The notes: generated by a model not told the origin, from the letters alone. Shown: positions 17,985 through 27,879, counted from the stretch's first letter. The stretch: 42,806 nt of DNA from an uncultured Planctomycetaceae bacterium (GCA_903924405.1 CAIYBH010000177.1:1-42806), one strand, 5' to 3'. A program made the numbers and translations.

Positions 17985-19360
17985 ACATGAAGCCTGCACT
18001 TTCCGACAATCGCGTGGTTCCGTTGACCAGTCGGGCCAGTCCCTGAAACACATGCGGGATTTTTCGAGCAACACGCTGGCGGCGCGGCAACACAGAAAAT
18101 GTCTCGCGAAGCAGGTGTTTCTTCCGTGTTTTCAGGCAATCCGGGTGCCTTGGTCGGCAAGCACGTTCATCCCACAGGCGGCCCGTTCGCTGCCCCAGCG
18201 TCTTTCCGGCCCACTTCCATGACCACAATTTCACCATCGTGTGCAGACAGAGACACAGGATCCAGCGCGCCACATGGCACCACACGTTTCGGACCTGCTG
18301 TTCACCCGCTCCACGCACCTCTTCAACGTCATGAAAGTTCTGTTCGATGGCCAAACGATCGAACACACTTTCGATCATCATTTCTGGCGACACATCTGCA
18401 TCCGTACAGGAAAATGGCCCCCTCTCCGGCGAACAGTCTCAGAACGAATCGACTGAACGCTTCACGATCACAACTCGGATCATGCCGTCCGTCGACGCGT
18501 ACGTCGCCAGAAACGTCTGGAGAGTGACATTCTGCTCTTTGCCGTATAACACCATCCGGGGCATCGTACAGCCGTTTCGGTGTCCACCACGATGTGCCAG
18601 CAAGATCTTCCTGATGCCCACCTCCGCGAAAATCCCCTGCCGGGACGTTTCGAAGCGACGGGGACATCGAACAGTGCCACGTCCCTTGTCAGGCGGCTGA
18701 CCGCCACTGCACATGTCGCAATCACGCCTTTCAGAACCGGTCGCTTTGCGTGCGCCCGATCGTCGACCACTATGACACGTTTCTGAAACCAGTTCTCAGA
18801 CAGCGTCATACACCACGGCCATGTTCGACAGCCAGTTCCAGCTTTGTGCGAAACGTCCACGGAGCCTGCCCGATTCTTTCGAGGATCTGCGGATCTTTCG
18901 GCCGGACGTAAATCAAAACCAGCACACGCATGCAGATGCCGCCTCACTGCGGGAGGCGTCACGAGCCAACTGCTCGCCACCCGGACATGACCTTACAGGA
19001 ATTCGGCACCTGCCGGGCCGGGCATCGGATTCTGGTGCCTGCCAGCCAATTGCAGCTTCGGTCCGTACCGCTTCGTCCGCGAATCATCCAGAGCCAGCTT
19101 AATGAACTCACGAGGGCGGCTCACAGGAATTTGCCTGACCGCGACGTGCAACAACTTTTTGGCCACCTGTTTTGCCTTGCGGTCCACTGTCTGCAGAAAG
19201 TAGTCGTGCTCCCGATCGTCAGCCGACACACTGGCAGCACGCAGCCAGCAGGAAACCGTCCTGCGACCACCTCAAGGCAGCATTCCCGGCATGATTCAGA
19301 GCATAGAATTCCACCTTTTCCGGTCCAACACGCTGGTGAGAATTTCACACCACTCGGCTA
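17985..19360 (-). pseudogene. Decayed DDE transposase (IS701/IS4-like)
   Basis: On the minus strand, pieces of one transposase appear in order but in different frames with stops between them. From about 19260 come TVSCWLRAASVSADDREHDY and ALDDSRTKRYGP (first catalytic Asp region). From about 18790 come VIVVDDRAHAKRPVLKG and VSRLTRDVALFDVP (second Asp). From about 18600 come MVLYGKEQNVTLQTF and IRVVIVKR. From about 18370 come RLAIEQNFHDVEEVRGAG, QQVRNVW and LCLHTMVKLWSW (the Glu helix). The frame changes and stops mean that no active protein can be made. I could not find terminal inverted repeats. The insertion lies upstream of the sigma/kinase operon and is evidently old. Confidence 0.8.
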
Positions 19361-20038
19361 TCATTGCGGGTAGGGTCCGTGCAGCCATCGGGGCGCTCAT
19401 ACGAGGCGGGAACTGTTCGTGGTAAACCAATTCTTACCGAGGCCCCCTTGCTGCGTCGACCGGTTTCCTGCGACAGCTATGTGGCTCAGTCTGATACTGA
19501 GGTGTCACACGGTGCGATCCAGGAACAAACAGTTTCACGTTCGACGCATTCTTTCATATAGACCCGTTTTTCAATCCCACGGCACCGCGCAATACGCAGA
19601 TCGCACCCAATCAGACGCACCCGCATCATGACGAAATGCTCTGCCCCTCGCCGCATGCTACGGAATGGTATGAGCAAGCTGAGTTGGAAGGCTCGGTGGT
19701 GGGGCGAGTTACGGCATCGCTTTCCCCACAGAAGCATGTTACAGTTAACGATAAAGCTAAACATCCTGCCAAAGCCAGTTATATCCATCGCAAAATCAAA
19801 CAGAGCGAAGGCCGTCACCGGACAACGGCCGATGCCACGTTCTATCAGGGCCAGGGCAACCCCTGCGCTGGCAGAGCAAATCAAACCCAACAGTTAATGA
19901 CACGCAGAATACCTGTAATCTGGCGGTCAGTGGTCTCCTGATCTATGGTCGTATCGTCCGAAATACCCGCCACGGAATGTGTTGGACAGAATTCATTGCT
20001 CACTCGCAAAGGAAGTTCGCAGGAAGGTAGTGGGAACG
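19361..20038. other. Unassigned 0.7-kb stretch upstream of subtilase
   Basis: No gene can be supported here. Overlapping frames on both strands around 19486-19940 stay open for over 100 codons, but neither has a good ribosome site or a domain I know. The minus one looks hydrophobic in its first third. Base use looks less GC-rich than in the flanking genes around 19720-19800. It could be further debris of the neighbouring mobile element. The promoter of the subtilase must lie near the right end. Confidence 0.4.
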
Positions 20039-23000
20039 ATGAAGAATCAATCTCGATGGGTGCCTGAGTCACCACGGTGGCCCTGCTGGTTGTGCTGCGT
20101 GGCCTGGGTGTTTGTCTCTCTCGAAGGCTGGGCCCAACTGCAATTGGAACCACCAGTCAATCGCATACGTGTAGTGCAGGATGCGCCCGACGCTCAGAAG
20201 GCCCCGGTTACCGAAGCGACTTCGGATCTTATCACACTGATCGTCGAACTGAAGGAGCCGCCATTGGCTCTCAGGGGTGATAACGCCGCACAACAGCGTC
20301 TGCTGCGGCAGCAGGAGCGATTTGTTGATGATTTGCAGCAGTTGATCAGCAGTCTGAATCCTGACTTTGGAGATCCCGTCTCCGCAACGTTGACATACAA
20401 GCACGTCCTGAATGCCCTCGTAGTCACTTTGCCAGAGGAAATTGCTGCGGAGGTTAGCGGACTTCAGGACGTCAAACGTGCAACGGCCGACTTTCCTGTT
20501 CATGCGCAAGCGACGCCCGTGTTGCAGCAGATTCGCGCTGACTCGGTTCATAGGTTGCATCAGGTCACTGGCCGAAATGTGGTTGTTGCCGTGGTCGATT
20601 CCGGCATTGATTACCGCCACCGTGATCTCGGAGGCGGGTTGGGAATCAACTTTAAAGTGCTTGGCGGTTACGACTTTGTTAATAAAGACACTGATCCGCT
20701 GGACGATTACGGCCATGGCACGCACGTCGCGGGAATCATTGCAGCACAGGGCACGATCACAGGAGTTGCTCCGGACGCGCGGTTGTTTGCCTACAAAGTA
20801 TTGGACTCCGACGGACGAGGCAGTGCTTCGACAGTCATCGCGGCCATCGAACGTGCTGTGGACCCGGACCAGAATCCGGCCACCGACGATGGGGCCGATG
20901 TGATCAATCTGAGTCTTGGCGGATTCGGACACCCGCTCGACCCACTCAGTCGCGCATGCACCAACGCGGTCGCCATGGGGGCGGTGTGTGTAGCCGCTGC
21001 TGGTAACGATGGGAACTTTGAAATGCCATACTCGCCCGCTGGTGCAGATGCCGTGATTACCACAGGCAGTGTCGATCGCGGCGACCGACTGGCCGGCTAT
21101 TCAACGAAGGGACCGTCCGCGCTGTTAGCAGTGAAGCCCGACCTGGTGGCCCCCGGCGAATCCATTGTGTCGACGGCGGTTGGCGGTGGGAGCCGCGTCA
21201 TGTCCGGCACATCAATGTCGTGTGGCATGGTTTCCGGTGTCGCGGCGCTCATCCTCGAACGAAGACCAGAGGCCTCACCAAATGAAGTCAAGTCGTTGCT
21301 GACAACTTCGGCCGTCGGTGGGGCGAACACTGTGCTGGAGCAGGGCAGCGGTCGCGTGGACGCTCTGGCCGCCATTGAAAGCGAAACACTCATTCAGCCA
21401 AGTATGGTCTCGCTGGGGCGGGTCGAACGCAGTGGCCCGACATGGACTGGTGAAGCCCGATTGACCGTCATCAATCGAGGGCTGCGAGCGATTGAATACC
21501 GGGCGACGATCGATCCCACGCAACTCGCAGAAGGCGTGTCGGCCACGGTCACAGAGCCAATGACTGTCGCGCCCGGTGACTCCGGTGCGTTTACTTTCTC
21601 CCTCAGCGTAGACACCATCGTTTGCAAGCCCTGGCGGGATCTGCCGCTGCTGCATGCCGGCATTCTTGAGGTCGAGGGAGGCGGATCGAAATGGCGAATT
21701 CCGTTTTCTGCAGCAGACGAAATGTCAGATCGCTTCGAGCCGAATAATGATTATCAGCAGGCCACAGAACTGGTCCTGACCGACAAGAGGCGGCTGTTCC
21801 GCTCCGGTGGCCGGACGAAAATAGAACCTGGAAGTACGGCGGCTGACGAGGACTGGTTTCGATTCGAAGCAAGACTCGGACAGGTGCTCTTCGCGTACGC
21901 AGATGCCCCGCTGATCGGTTCCACATTGTCTCCCGAAATGCGATTGCTTGATGCCAATTTGAGGCCAGTCGCGTCCGGCGGTGGCCCAACGAAAGATGAT
22001 CAGCGAATTGTAAACTACAGTATCCCTCGAAACGGTACGTACTATCTCCAGATTAAGGCCCGCGACGGTGTGTCTACGGGACCGTATCGATTGTTTGCGC
22101 ACTGGCTGCCCGAGCCGGCAGGCTACTGGATCCCGGGATGGAGCAATCCTGTGGAGTTTACAAAATTCCTTGAGTCGGGTCGGCTGTTTCAGCAGTCTCA
22201 GGTCCATACAGTTCTGGCCCAGTTCCCGATGCCCCCGGCGACACCCTTGATGCGGCACCAGTACCTTCTGCAGGGTAGTCGCGGTTTGTTGGTGGCTGAG
22301 CTCACCGTTGCGATAGGCGCAAACAGTGGCGTCAGTATTCAGCAACACCGCTTTGCCGATTTTCAGGACGGTGCGTCGCCGTTTTTGTCGACTTCACGCA
22401 ACGGCAATCTCTCCGTCACCGCCACAGCGTTCCTTGGAACAAACGATTTATGGTTGATGGACGCGAATGGCAATTGGACAGAAAACTCGACAGTTCTTCG
22501 TCCCAAACCGCGGGAATTGGCAGCACTGGTCTACGACTTGGACCGCGCGGTCGTCTGGATGATTGGGGGTTACGCTGACGGCGAGTATCTCAATGACATC
22601 TGGTCGTGGAACGGCAGCGTGTGGCGCGACCATTCACCCACCGCGGGATCCAGCCCCGAGCCACGGTATTCCCCTTCGCTGGCATACGATACTGATCGCA
22701 AACGGGTTGTGATGTACGGAGGATATCGTGGCGGTGTCAGGGGCGGCTATGCCTTCGATATGTGGGAATGGGATGGAAGTCAATGGTCAGCAGTGGCCTC
22801 ACCACCCGCAGTCATCAACAGCGAAATGACTTATGATTCACGTCGCAAATGCGTGGTGCTGGTCGACGGAAACCGTTACCGGCTCTGGGAATACAAGGCC
22901 TCAAGCAGCCAGTGGAAGGAGCAAACCACCGCACCGCCACCCCAGCCGGCGGTGAGTGGTGTTGGGTATCGTGTTGGAATGGTGTTTGACCCCCAACTGG

Positions 23001-24883
23001 GTGAAACAGTGCTCCTGACGGAATCCATGGCCAACCGTCCACCGGAAACGTGGACCTGGAATGGCATCGTCTGGAAACGATGGGGCTACACATTTCCTGC
23101 CGATGCAAAAATCGATCAGGGATTCATCTGGTTCGATCCGAATGTCAATCGACTCAGACTTCACTCCGAACGGAGTGTTGGCGCCGGACAACAACTCTGG
23201 ACGCTTGAGGCGAACGGTTGGACCGCCTCGGCGATCACCAACGCCCCAACGACTCGGTTCGGTTCCGGTTTTGCGTTCGATACGAAGCGTGGGCAATTGC
23301 TGCGGTATGGTGGAAAAGGTCCTGGCAGCAGTCGTCTGCAAATTCGGCACTCACCAGATCCAAACGTCGTCCACGAAGAATTCTTTCCAGACGGGGAGCG
23401 GTTGACTGGCCTGCACACATCCCCGGATGGCAATTCGATCGTCCTTGTTCAGGCCGGTCGGTTGCAGGTCCGCGACAGGAACGGAATGCTGCTGCGGTCC
23501 CACATGCTGCCAGCGCCCGCCGAAGTGCGACAATCGACACAGGACGGTCGTGTCGTCATTCTCCTTGAACGAGCCTCGAACACGATGAGTCAGGATGTGG
23601 TCTATGACACAGTCAGCGGCAGAGAACGGTATCGGCTGGCTGGCGGCGATCGCCTGAGCATTAACGGTGATGCGGATCTGCTGATTGAACAGCATGGGAA
23701 GACGATTTATGGATCTCGCTGGGACAGCAGCCAGAACACATACAAACAAGCGTGGCGATTCGTTTCCGATCCGGACGAGTGGTTTGGGATGACCCGCGTA
23801 TCCGCCAATGGCTCGCTTGTTGCCGTTCTGGGTGGACGACCTGGGAGTGGTTCCGGCCAAGGTGGTGTCTCTGTGCATCTTGTCAATGGCGAAAACGGTC
23901 GACTGCTCGCTCGGTATCATCGGGATGATCATCCGCGAATTCAGCGTTTCGACGGAATCGCGGAAGCGGCGATCAACGACGACGGCTCGCTGGCAGCGAT
24001 TGCCACATGGGGACGAGATCGACAGCATCCAGAATGCCTTGTGCTAAGTCCCTTCAGTGGGAGCCCCGTGTGGGAACTCGCAACTCGTGGATCAGCACGG
24101 TCGATTGATCTGGCTGGTTCAAAATTCATCGCAGGCACCAAGGGCTCACACGCCAGCATCGGCGAGGGTAGGGGTGAAGTCTTTGCTGCCGACCTGACAG
24201 AGTTGGTCGCCAACCCACCACCAAACCTCTCGGAGGCTACCGCCCACCCCTGGTCCGCAGCGGCGGGCAGTGATGTCACTCTGACGGCATCTGTGACGGA
24301 TGCTTCCGGCCTCGCACGCGTCACAGCCATCATCAACAGTCCGCACGAATCCCAGGTCGACGAAGTGACACTTCTCGATGATGGTGAACATGGTGACGGG
24401 CAGGCGAATGATGGGGTCTGGGGTGGATTCTGGCAGACGGAATTACGGCCTGCCCAGTACTCGGTCAGTTTCATGGCCGAAGATCGGTGCGGAGCCGTTG
24501 GATACTTTGAGCACGTCACCCAGTTCACGACATGCCCAACCCCCTGGATCACCGTGGTATCGGCAGAGACGGCTCAGCCCGCCTGGCAGGCAGGCCGCAA
24601 TTTGTTCAGTCTCAAACTGAATAATCGCGGCACAATGGACTCCGGCCCTTTCCGAATCCAGGTGGCGTGCAACGATCCTCGTGTTGCATGGCAAACAGAT
24701 AACGAAATCAATGCTGCCGACATTCAGGGACTGAAAAAGGGCGAGACGCTTGATCTGAATTCCACGTTCGCAATTCACCTGCCCGATACCTTGCTAACTT
24801 CGGAGCCGATCCGTGTAACCGTCCTCGTGACGGAGCAAGGGCAAAGCCGCAGGCTTGAGACACTGACTCTGGTGCCCAGATAA
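20039..24883 (+). CDS. Giant secreted subtilase with PPC, kelch-like and Ig-like regions
   Basis: A 1614-residue exported S8 peptidase. The signal peptide ends near residue 32 and an I9-type propeptide covers about 62-155. The catalytic domain (about 175-450) has Asp187 in VVDSGID, His226 in HGTHVAG, Asn323 in AAGNDG and Ser392 in GTSMS, so it should be active. Next come a spacer, a pre-peptidase C-terminal domain (about 560-690; starts DRFEPNND), kelch or galactose-oxidase-like repeats (about 820-1090; e.g. VVMYGGYRGG), a region of propeller-like strands, and an Ig-like or choice-of-anchor domain (about 1407-1487; LLDDGEHGDGQANDGVWGG). No sorting signal is seen at the C-terminus. The ATG at 20039 is preferred over one at 19979 because it begins a proper signal peptide and has an AGGTAGTGGGAA region upstream. 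It is monocistronic and ends in a terminator. Confidence 0.92.
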   Translation: MKNQSRWVPESPRWPCWLCCVAWVFVSLEGWAQLQLEPPVNRIRVVQDAPDAQKAPVTEATSDLITLIVELKEPPLALRGDNAAQQRLLRQQERFVDDLQQLISSLNPDFGDPVSATLTYKHVLNALVVTLPEEIAAEVSGLQDVKRATADFPVHAQATPVLQQIRADSVHRLHQVTGRNVVVAVVDSGIDYRHRDLGGGLGINFKVLGGYDFVNKDTDPLDDYGHGTHVAGIIAAQGTITGVAPDARLFAYKVLDSDGRGSASTVIAAIERAVDPDQNPATDDGADVINLSLGGFGHPLDPLSRACTNAVAMGAVCVAAAGNDGNFEMPYSPAGADAVITTGSVDRGDRLAGYSTKGPSALLAVKPDLVAPGESIVSTAVGGGSRVMSGTSMSCGMVSGVAALILERRPEASPNEVKSLLTTSAVGGANTVLEQGSGRVDALAAIESETLIQPSMVSLGRVERSGPTWTGEARLTVINRGLRAIEYRATIDPTQLAEGVSATVTEPMTVAPGDSGAFTFSLSVDTIVCKPWRDLPLLHAGILEVEGGGSKWRIPFSAADEMSDRFEPNNDYQQATELVLTDKRRLFRSGGRTKIEPGSTAADEDWFRFEARLGQVLFAYADAPLIGSTLSPEMRLLDANLRPVASGGGPTKDDQRIVNYSIPRNGTYYLQIKARDGVSTGPYRLFAHWLPEPAGYWIPGWSNPVEFTKFLESGRLFQQSQVHTVLAQFPMPPATPLMRHQYLLQGSRGLLVAELTVAIGANSGVSIQQHRFADFQDGASPFLSTSRNGNLSVTATAFLGTNDLWLMDANGNWTENSTVLRPKPRELAALVYDLDRAVVWMIGGYADGEYLNDIWSWNGSVWRDHSPTAGSSPEPRYSPSLAYDTDRKRVVMYGGYRGGVRGGYAFDMWEWDGSQWSAVASPPAVINSEMTYDSRRKCVVLVDGNRYRLWEYKASSSQWKEQTTAPPPQPAVSGVGYRVGMVFDPQLGETVLLTESMANRPPETWTWNGIVWKRWGYTFPADAKIDQGFIWFDPNVNRLRLHSERSVGAGQQLWTLEANGWTASAITNAPTTRFGSGFAFDTKRGQLLRYGGKGPGSSRLQIRHSPDPNVVHEEFFPDGERLTGLHTSPDGNSIVLVQAGRLQVRDRNGMLLRSHMLPAPAEVRQSTQDGRVVILLERASNTMSQDVVYDTVSGRERYRLAGGDRLSINGDADLLIEQHGKTIYGSRWDSSQNTYKQAWRFVSDPDEWFGMTRVSANGSLVAVLGGRPGSGSGQGGVSVHLVNGENGRLLARYHRDDHPRIQRFDGIAEAAINDDGSLAAIATWGRDRQHPECLVLSPFSGSPVWELATRGSARSIDLAGSKFIAGTKGSHASIGEGRGEVFAADLTELVANPPPNLSEATAHPWSAAAGSDVTLTASVTDASGLARVTAIINSPHESQVDEVTLLDDGEHGDGQANDGVWGGFWQTELRPAQYSVSFMAEDRCGAVGYFEHVTQFTTCPTPWITVVSAETAQPAWQAGRNLFSLKLNNRGTMDSGPFRIQVACNDPRVAWQTDNEINAADIQGLKKGETLDLNSTFAIHLPDTLLTSEPIRVTVLVTEQGQSRRLETLTLVPR

Positions 24884-24912
24884 CGTCGAGAGTCACCGCT
24901 CTCGGCGTTTTT
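24884..24912 (+). terminator. Intrinsic terminator of the subtilase gene
   Basis: A nine-pair stem, CGTCGAGAG (24884-24892) with CTCTCGGCG (24899-24907), has a six-base loop and is followed by five T residues. It starts directly after the stop codon of the subtilase. Confidence 0.85.
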
Positions 24913-24968
24913 CACATCCCGGTGACCAGTCCATTTTTCGGTTCTGCGCGAAATGACAAGCGCGGATT

Positions 24969-24986
24969 AAAACTGCTTGCAGTTTT
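24969..24986. repeat. Perfect 18-base palindrome
   Basis: AAAACTGC, then TT, then GCAGTTTT form an almost gapless palindrome in the gap between the subtilase and the TPR gene. The two-base loop is too tight for a normal terminator, but a somewhat opened hairpin could end the minus-strand Hsp20/TPR transcript, since its 3' arm on that strand ends in TTTT. Confidence 0.45.
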
Positions 24987-25180
24987 GGGTTTACGACCAG
25001 GGGGCATCTCGGTTTGATCAGCAGTGTCTGGATTTGTTTCATCAGGGGAACTTCACAACAGACGCCCAGACCAGAGTCGCGTATCGCTCCCGCGAGACGA
25101 TCGCCCCGGTGATCGACTTTTCGCAGGCGCGAAAAGCGACGAGGCTGGGTAATGAGTACGGAGTTCCTTTTACACGTCGC

Positions 25181-25495
25181 TCAATTGCCGAGAGACGCCA
25201 GAAATCCGGCCATTTCTCCGGCGGCATGCTGGTTGTTTTGTGACTGCGCTGCCTGAATTCCGTGATTAAACACGGAACGCGCTTCCTCTGTCCTGCCAAT
25301 GCGGGTCAGCAGTTGTCCAGCCATCAGAAAGGCGGGAACGAAGGGCAGCGGGGCTGTCATTAATAATTCGAACTGATGCAGGGCCTGCGCGGTCGTCCCT
25401 TCTTTATCAAGCTCCATCGCCAGCATGTAACGCAAGGTGGAATCATCAGGCGAGGCCAGCAGCATCGCCTCCAGCTTTTCACGACGCGTGGGCAT
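25181..25495 (-). CDS. Small TPR-like protein
   Basis: A 104-residue helical protein starting MPTRREKLEAMLLASPDD. The rest reads as about two or three tetratricopeptide-like units (TLRYMLAMELDKEG, PAFLMAGQLLTRIGRTEEA). Such proteins act as protein-protein adaptors. The frame extends upstream to 25690, but that part is arginine-rich, lacks a ribosome site and overlaps the end of the Hsp20 gene. The ATG at 25495 has GGAAAG six bases upstream and begins the conserved part. It lies 191 bases after the second Hsp20 gene on the same strand; whether it belongs to the same transcript is unclear. Confidence 0.75.
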   Translation of the reverse strand: MPTRREKLEAMLLASPDDSTLRYMLAMELDKEGTTAQALHQFELLMTAPLPFVPAFLMAGQLLTRIGRTEEARSVFNHGIQAAQSQNNQHAAGEMAGFLASLGN

Positions 25496-25686
25496 TGAAT
25501 TCTTTCCAGGGAGACAATTGTGGTTAGAGGCAACGGGGCACAGACGCCGAACGAATTTGCTGAAATCTGAATGCAAACGACTTCCTCGATTTCCGGCGCG
25601 GTCGGCCGTGTTGTTCGGGCTGAATCCACGCGAACGGAGAGTGTTGCGTTGAGCAGAGCATTCAGCAACAGCCGATGCGGGGTAGA

Positions 25687-26130
25687 TCAACCCGGAGCCA
25701 CTTCAATTCGTCGGGGTTTTGAACGAGGTGCACGCGGTAGTTCCACGCGGAGCACGCCGTTACTGAGTTTGGCCTGAATACGCTCGTGGTCGACTTCATC
25801 ACTCAGAATAAAGGATCGCAGAAAATCCCCAATCGGGTATTCCTGATGCACGACGCGTCCAGGATCCGAATCCAGAACCTGGATTCTGCCAAAGAGCGTC
25901 AGTTTGTTGTCCTGCACCTGCAGATTCAGGCCCTCAAGAGTGACGCCAGGTAAGTCCGCATAGAGAACCAGGCCGTCGGGAGTTTCGTAGATGTCAGTCG
26001 GAGGATTGAACAGCATGCGAGGTTGCTCAGATGCCGTTTGAGCCACATTTTCTGTGGCAACCGAGCGAGCGGGAAGCAACTGCTCAGAAGACTGCTGTGT
26101 AGCAGGGTTTGCATCAGAGTGTTGGCCCAT
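25687..26130 (-). CDS. Hsp20/alpha-crystallin small heat-shock protein (second copy)
   Basis: A 147-residue small heat-shock protein. The first 40 residues are a variable polar tail; the alpha-crystallin domain follows from about PPTDIYETPDGLVLYADLPG. The hallmark C-terminal strand motif NGVLRVELPRA is present. It should form oligomers that hold unfolded proteins for Hsp70/ClpB. AGGAG lies six bases before the ATG. It is the second of two Hsp20 genes, 74 bases apart on the same strand, and their sequences differ strongly, so this is an old pair that may form hetero-oligomers. The usual I-x-I tail motif is replaced by a short IEVAPG end. Confidence 0.92.
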   Translation of the reverse strand: MGQHSDANPATQQSSEQLLPARSVATENVAQTASEQPRMLFNPPTDIYETPDGLVLYADLPGVTLEGLNLQVQDNKLTLFGRIQVLDSDPGRVVHQEYPIGDFLRSFILSDEVDHERIQAKLSNGVLRVELPRAPRSKPRRIEVAPG

Positions 26131-26204
26131 AGAAGACTCCTGAAAAATCGAGTGACGTCGGGCGAATTGGGTGTGGCAATCAGGGGCAGCGAAGTCCCAG
26201 TGGA

Positions 26205-26648
26205 CTAGGGTCCTTCATTCACAGCGATCTGACGCGGCAGACTGGAAGGTGCCTTGGGTAATGTGACACGCAGCACACCAGCAGAATAATCCGCCTTCAT
26301 CTGATCTTCGTCCACGCGTTCCGGCAGTTGAATGGTGCGTTGCCATGGACCGTGAAACCGTTCCTGCCGGCGAAACGAATCTTCACGGGCTTCTTCGGGG
26401 GGAGTCCGATTGCCCTTGATCGTCAGGTACCCCGAGGCCGTGGTGACCTCAATCTGCCGCGGATCAACTCCCGGGATCTCGGCAGTCAGCACATAGCAAT
26501 ACTCTGACTCAAGGAGGTTGACCTGAGGAAAGCGACGCCCCGGGCGGACTCCGTGCAGAGTCAGATGCACCCCCTGCAGCAGGCGATCCACCTCGCGTTC
26601 AAGATCTCGAAATGGGTCCCATGACTGACCCCAACGAAAAACAGCCAT
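26205..26648 (-). CDS. Hsp20/alpha-crystallin small heat-shock protein (first copy)
   Basis: A 147-residue small heat-shock protein that starts MAVFRWGQSWDPFRDLER, the N-terminus usual for bacterial class A Hsp20. The alpha-crystallin core contains VLTAEIPGVDP and ends with AGVLRVTLPKA. The ATG at 26648 follows GGAG by seven bases; an upstream extension to 26771 in the same frame reads through the leader hairpin and is rejected. As first gene of the Hsp20 pair it carries the presumed heat-shock control; a perfect hairpin lies in its leader (26676-26701). Confidence 0.93.
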   Translation of the reverse strand: MAVFRWGQSWDPFRDLEREVDRLLQGVHLTLHGVRPGRRFPQVNLLESEYCYVLTAEIPGVDPRQIEVTTASGYLTIKGNRTPPEEAREDSFRRQERFHGPWQRTIQLPERVDEDQMKADYSAGVLRVTLPKAPSSLPRQIAVNEGP

Positions 26649-26675
26649 TGTCAATCTCCGCGACATTCGTGTGCC

Positions 26676-26701
26676 GGAATCACCGCCAGAGCGGTGATTC
26701 C
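26676..26701 (-). promoter_or_regulatory. Perfect hairpin in the hsp20 leader
   Basis: Eleven perfectly paired bases, GGAATCACCGC with GCGGTGATTCC, enclose a four-base loop. The element ends 27 bases before the start codon of the first Hsp20 gene and about 15 bases before its ribosome site. It does not match the CIRCE or HAIR consensus. It may be an operator for an unknown repressor or a leader RNA structure; it does not pair with the ribosome site itself, so it is not a simple ROSE-type thermometer. Confidence 0.6.
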
Positions 26702-27360
26702 AAAATGACAATCCCCGTCGTTTTTCCCTAATGCTGCATTCCCTGTTCCACTTTTCCCGGGAAATTCGCATACATCCGGATGCACAGATTTCAACGCAAC
26801 TTCCATGCTGAAAAGAGTTTAAGTGGATTCACGCAAACCTGCAACGGGTCGCCGGCGTTTGGGGAACCTGCCAATTTGCCATTCCCCGTCCAGCGACCTC
26901 CGGGCATTCCGACTTGTCCCCATCAGAAAACCACACCGTGCATTGCCTCACATCAGAGTCCCAATGACAACGATGGGTATACCAGCGCACCACTGCGACG
27001 ATGGTCAAAAGAGCCGCGTAGCTACACGCCCGCGAGACGGCAAAAAGTGACTTGAGCCGTTGTCAGAAAATTGCCCACCTTCACTGAAAAATCCTCTCAG
27101 GATTCTCCTGCCGCCGGAATAATCGCTACAAGTGGTTTTTTCCGGTATTGGTTAATGTTTCCTTTGATGAACAGCCTTGTGTAGTCGGCAGATTTCCCCG
27201 GACCGTGATTTCAGGAGCAATACTCCAGCACGAAGGAAGGCAGGCAATCCGTGATCCCGGAGGCCTTTTTGTAACGCCTTTGGCCTGTTGGATTGGTTCT
27301 GAGACTAATTGAACCGATCGGATGGGTTCGTTTTCCCCAAAAACGCTGAGAGGTTTAGAG
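26702..27360. other. Divergent intergenic region
   Basis: This gap lies between the Hsp20 operon (minus) and the small planctomycete-type gene (plus) and should carry both promoters. No frame in it has both a ribosome site and a plausible protein. I could not assign promoters with confidence. Confidence 0.45.
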
Positions 27361-27789
27361 ATGTCGGCACTTACAACGGATGGTTCGATCTCGTCCCGTC
27401 GCCGCCCCATGCGACGACGAGTGATCTCTGAGGAATCCAGGCCGCCTCAGGCGGAGACGACGACAAGGGCGACCACTATGCAGATCTCACCCCCGTCCGC
27501 TCCGGGCGGAATCGATCGCGAAGAGACGGCTTCTGATTGTCGCGAGATCATGGAACGCAAACGCCTGGACCGTCGGCGGCAAATTGATCCAACAACCTGC
27601 GAACGAGACTACAGCAGTCCGGAGATCGAGTTCATGAGGGCCATGGACGACTACAAACGGAAGAGCGGTCGCCCATTTCCAACGTGGAGCGAAGTTCTGG
27701 AAGTGGTCATCAGCCTTGGGTATCGCAAAGTGGCTGACCCATCTCTGATGGAGTGGCGAACTTTTGCAGATTCTTCCGTGACTATGTGA
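27361..27789 (+). CDS. Small conserved protein of planctomycete type
   Basis: A 142-residue protein whose function is not known. The first 75 residues are polar and rich in Arg, Ser, Thr and Pro and are probably disordered. The last 60 form the recognisable part: [20 protein letters not shown], then [16 protein letters not shown] recall short proteins with this [17 protein letters not shown] pattern from several planctomycete genomes, but cannot check it. It is a candidate small cytoplasmic regulator, but no DNA-binding fold can be shown. The ATG at 27361 follows GAGAGG by seven bases. The gene stands alone and ends in a strong terminator. Confidence 0.85.
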   Translation: MSALTTDGSISSRRRPMRRRVISEESRPPQAETTTRATTMQISPPSAPGGIDREETASDCREIMERKRLDRRRQIDPTTCERDYSSPEIEFMRAMDDYKRKSGRPFPTWSEVLEVVISLGYRKVADPSLMEWRTFADSSVTM

Positions 27790-27841
27790 CGGAAACTGTC
27801 CGGAATTCGTCCGGGCCAGACTTGTGCAGGAAACGATATAA

Positions 27842-27879
27842 CGGGGGCTGAGATCAGATGGATCTCAGTCCCCGTTTTT
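27842..27879 (+). terminator. Strong intrinsic terminator
   Basis: A 14-pair stem (27842-27855 with 27861-27874, one G-T pair) has a five-base loop and is followed by TTTTT. It ends the transcript of the small conserved gene, 52 bases after its stop. Confidence 0.9.

Noticed and set aside
19486..19890. 134-codon minus-strand frame with a hydrophobic first third
   Set aside because: TTG start without a ribosome site, no recognised family, and the opposite strand is open too. Kept only as an unresolved region.
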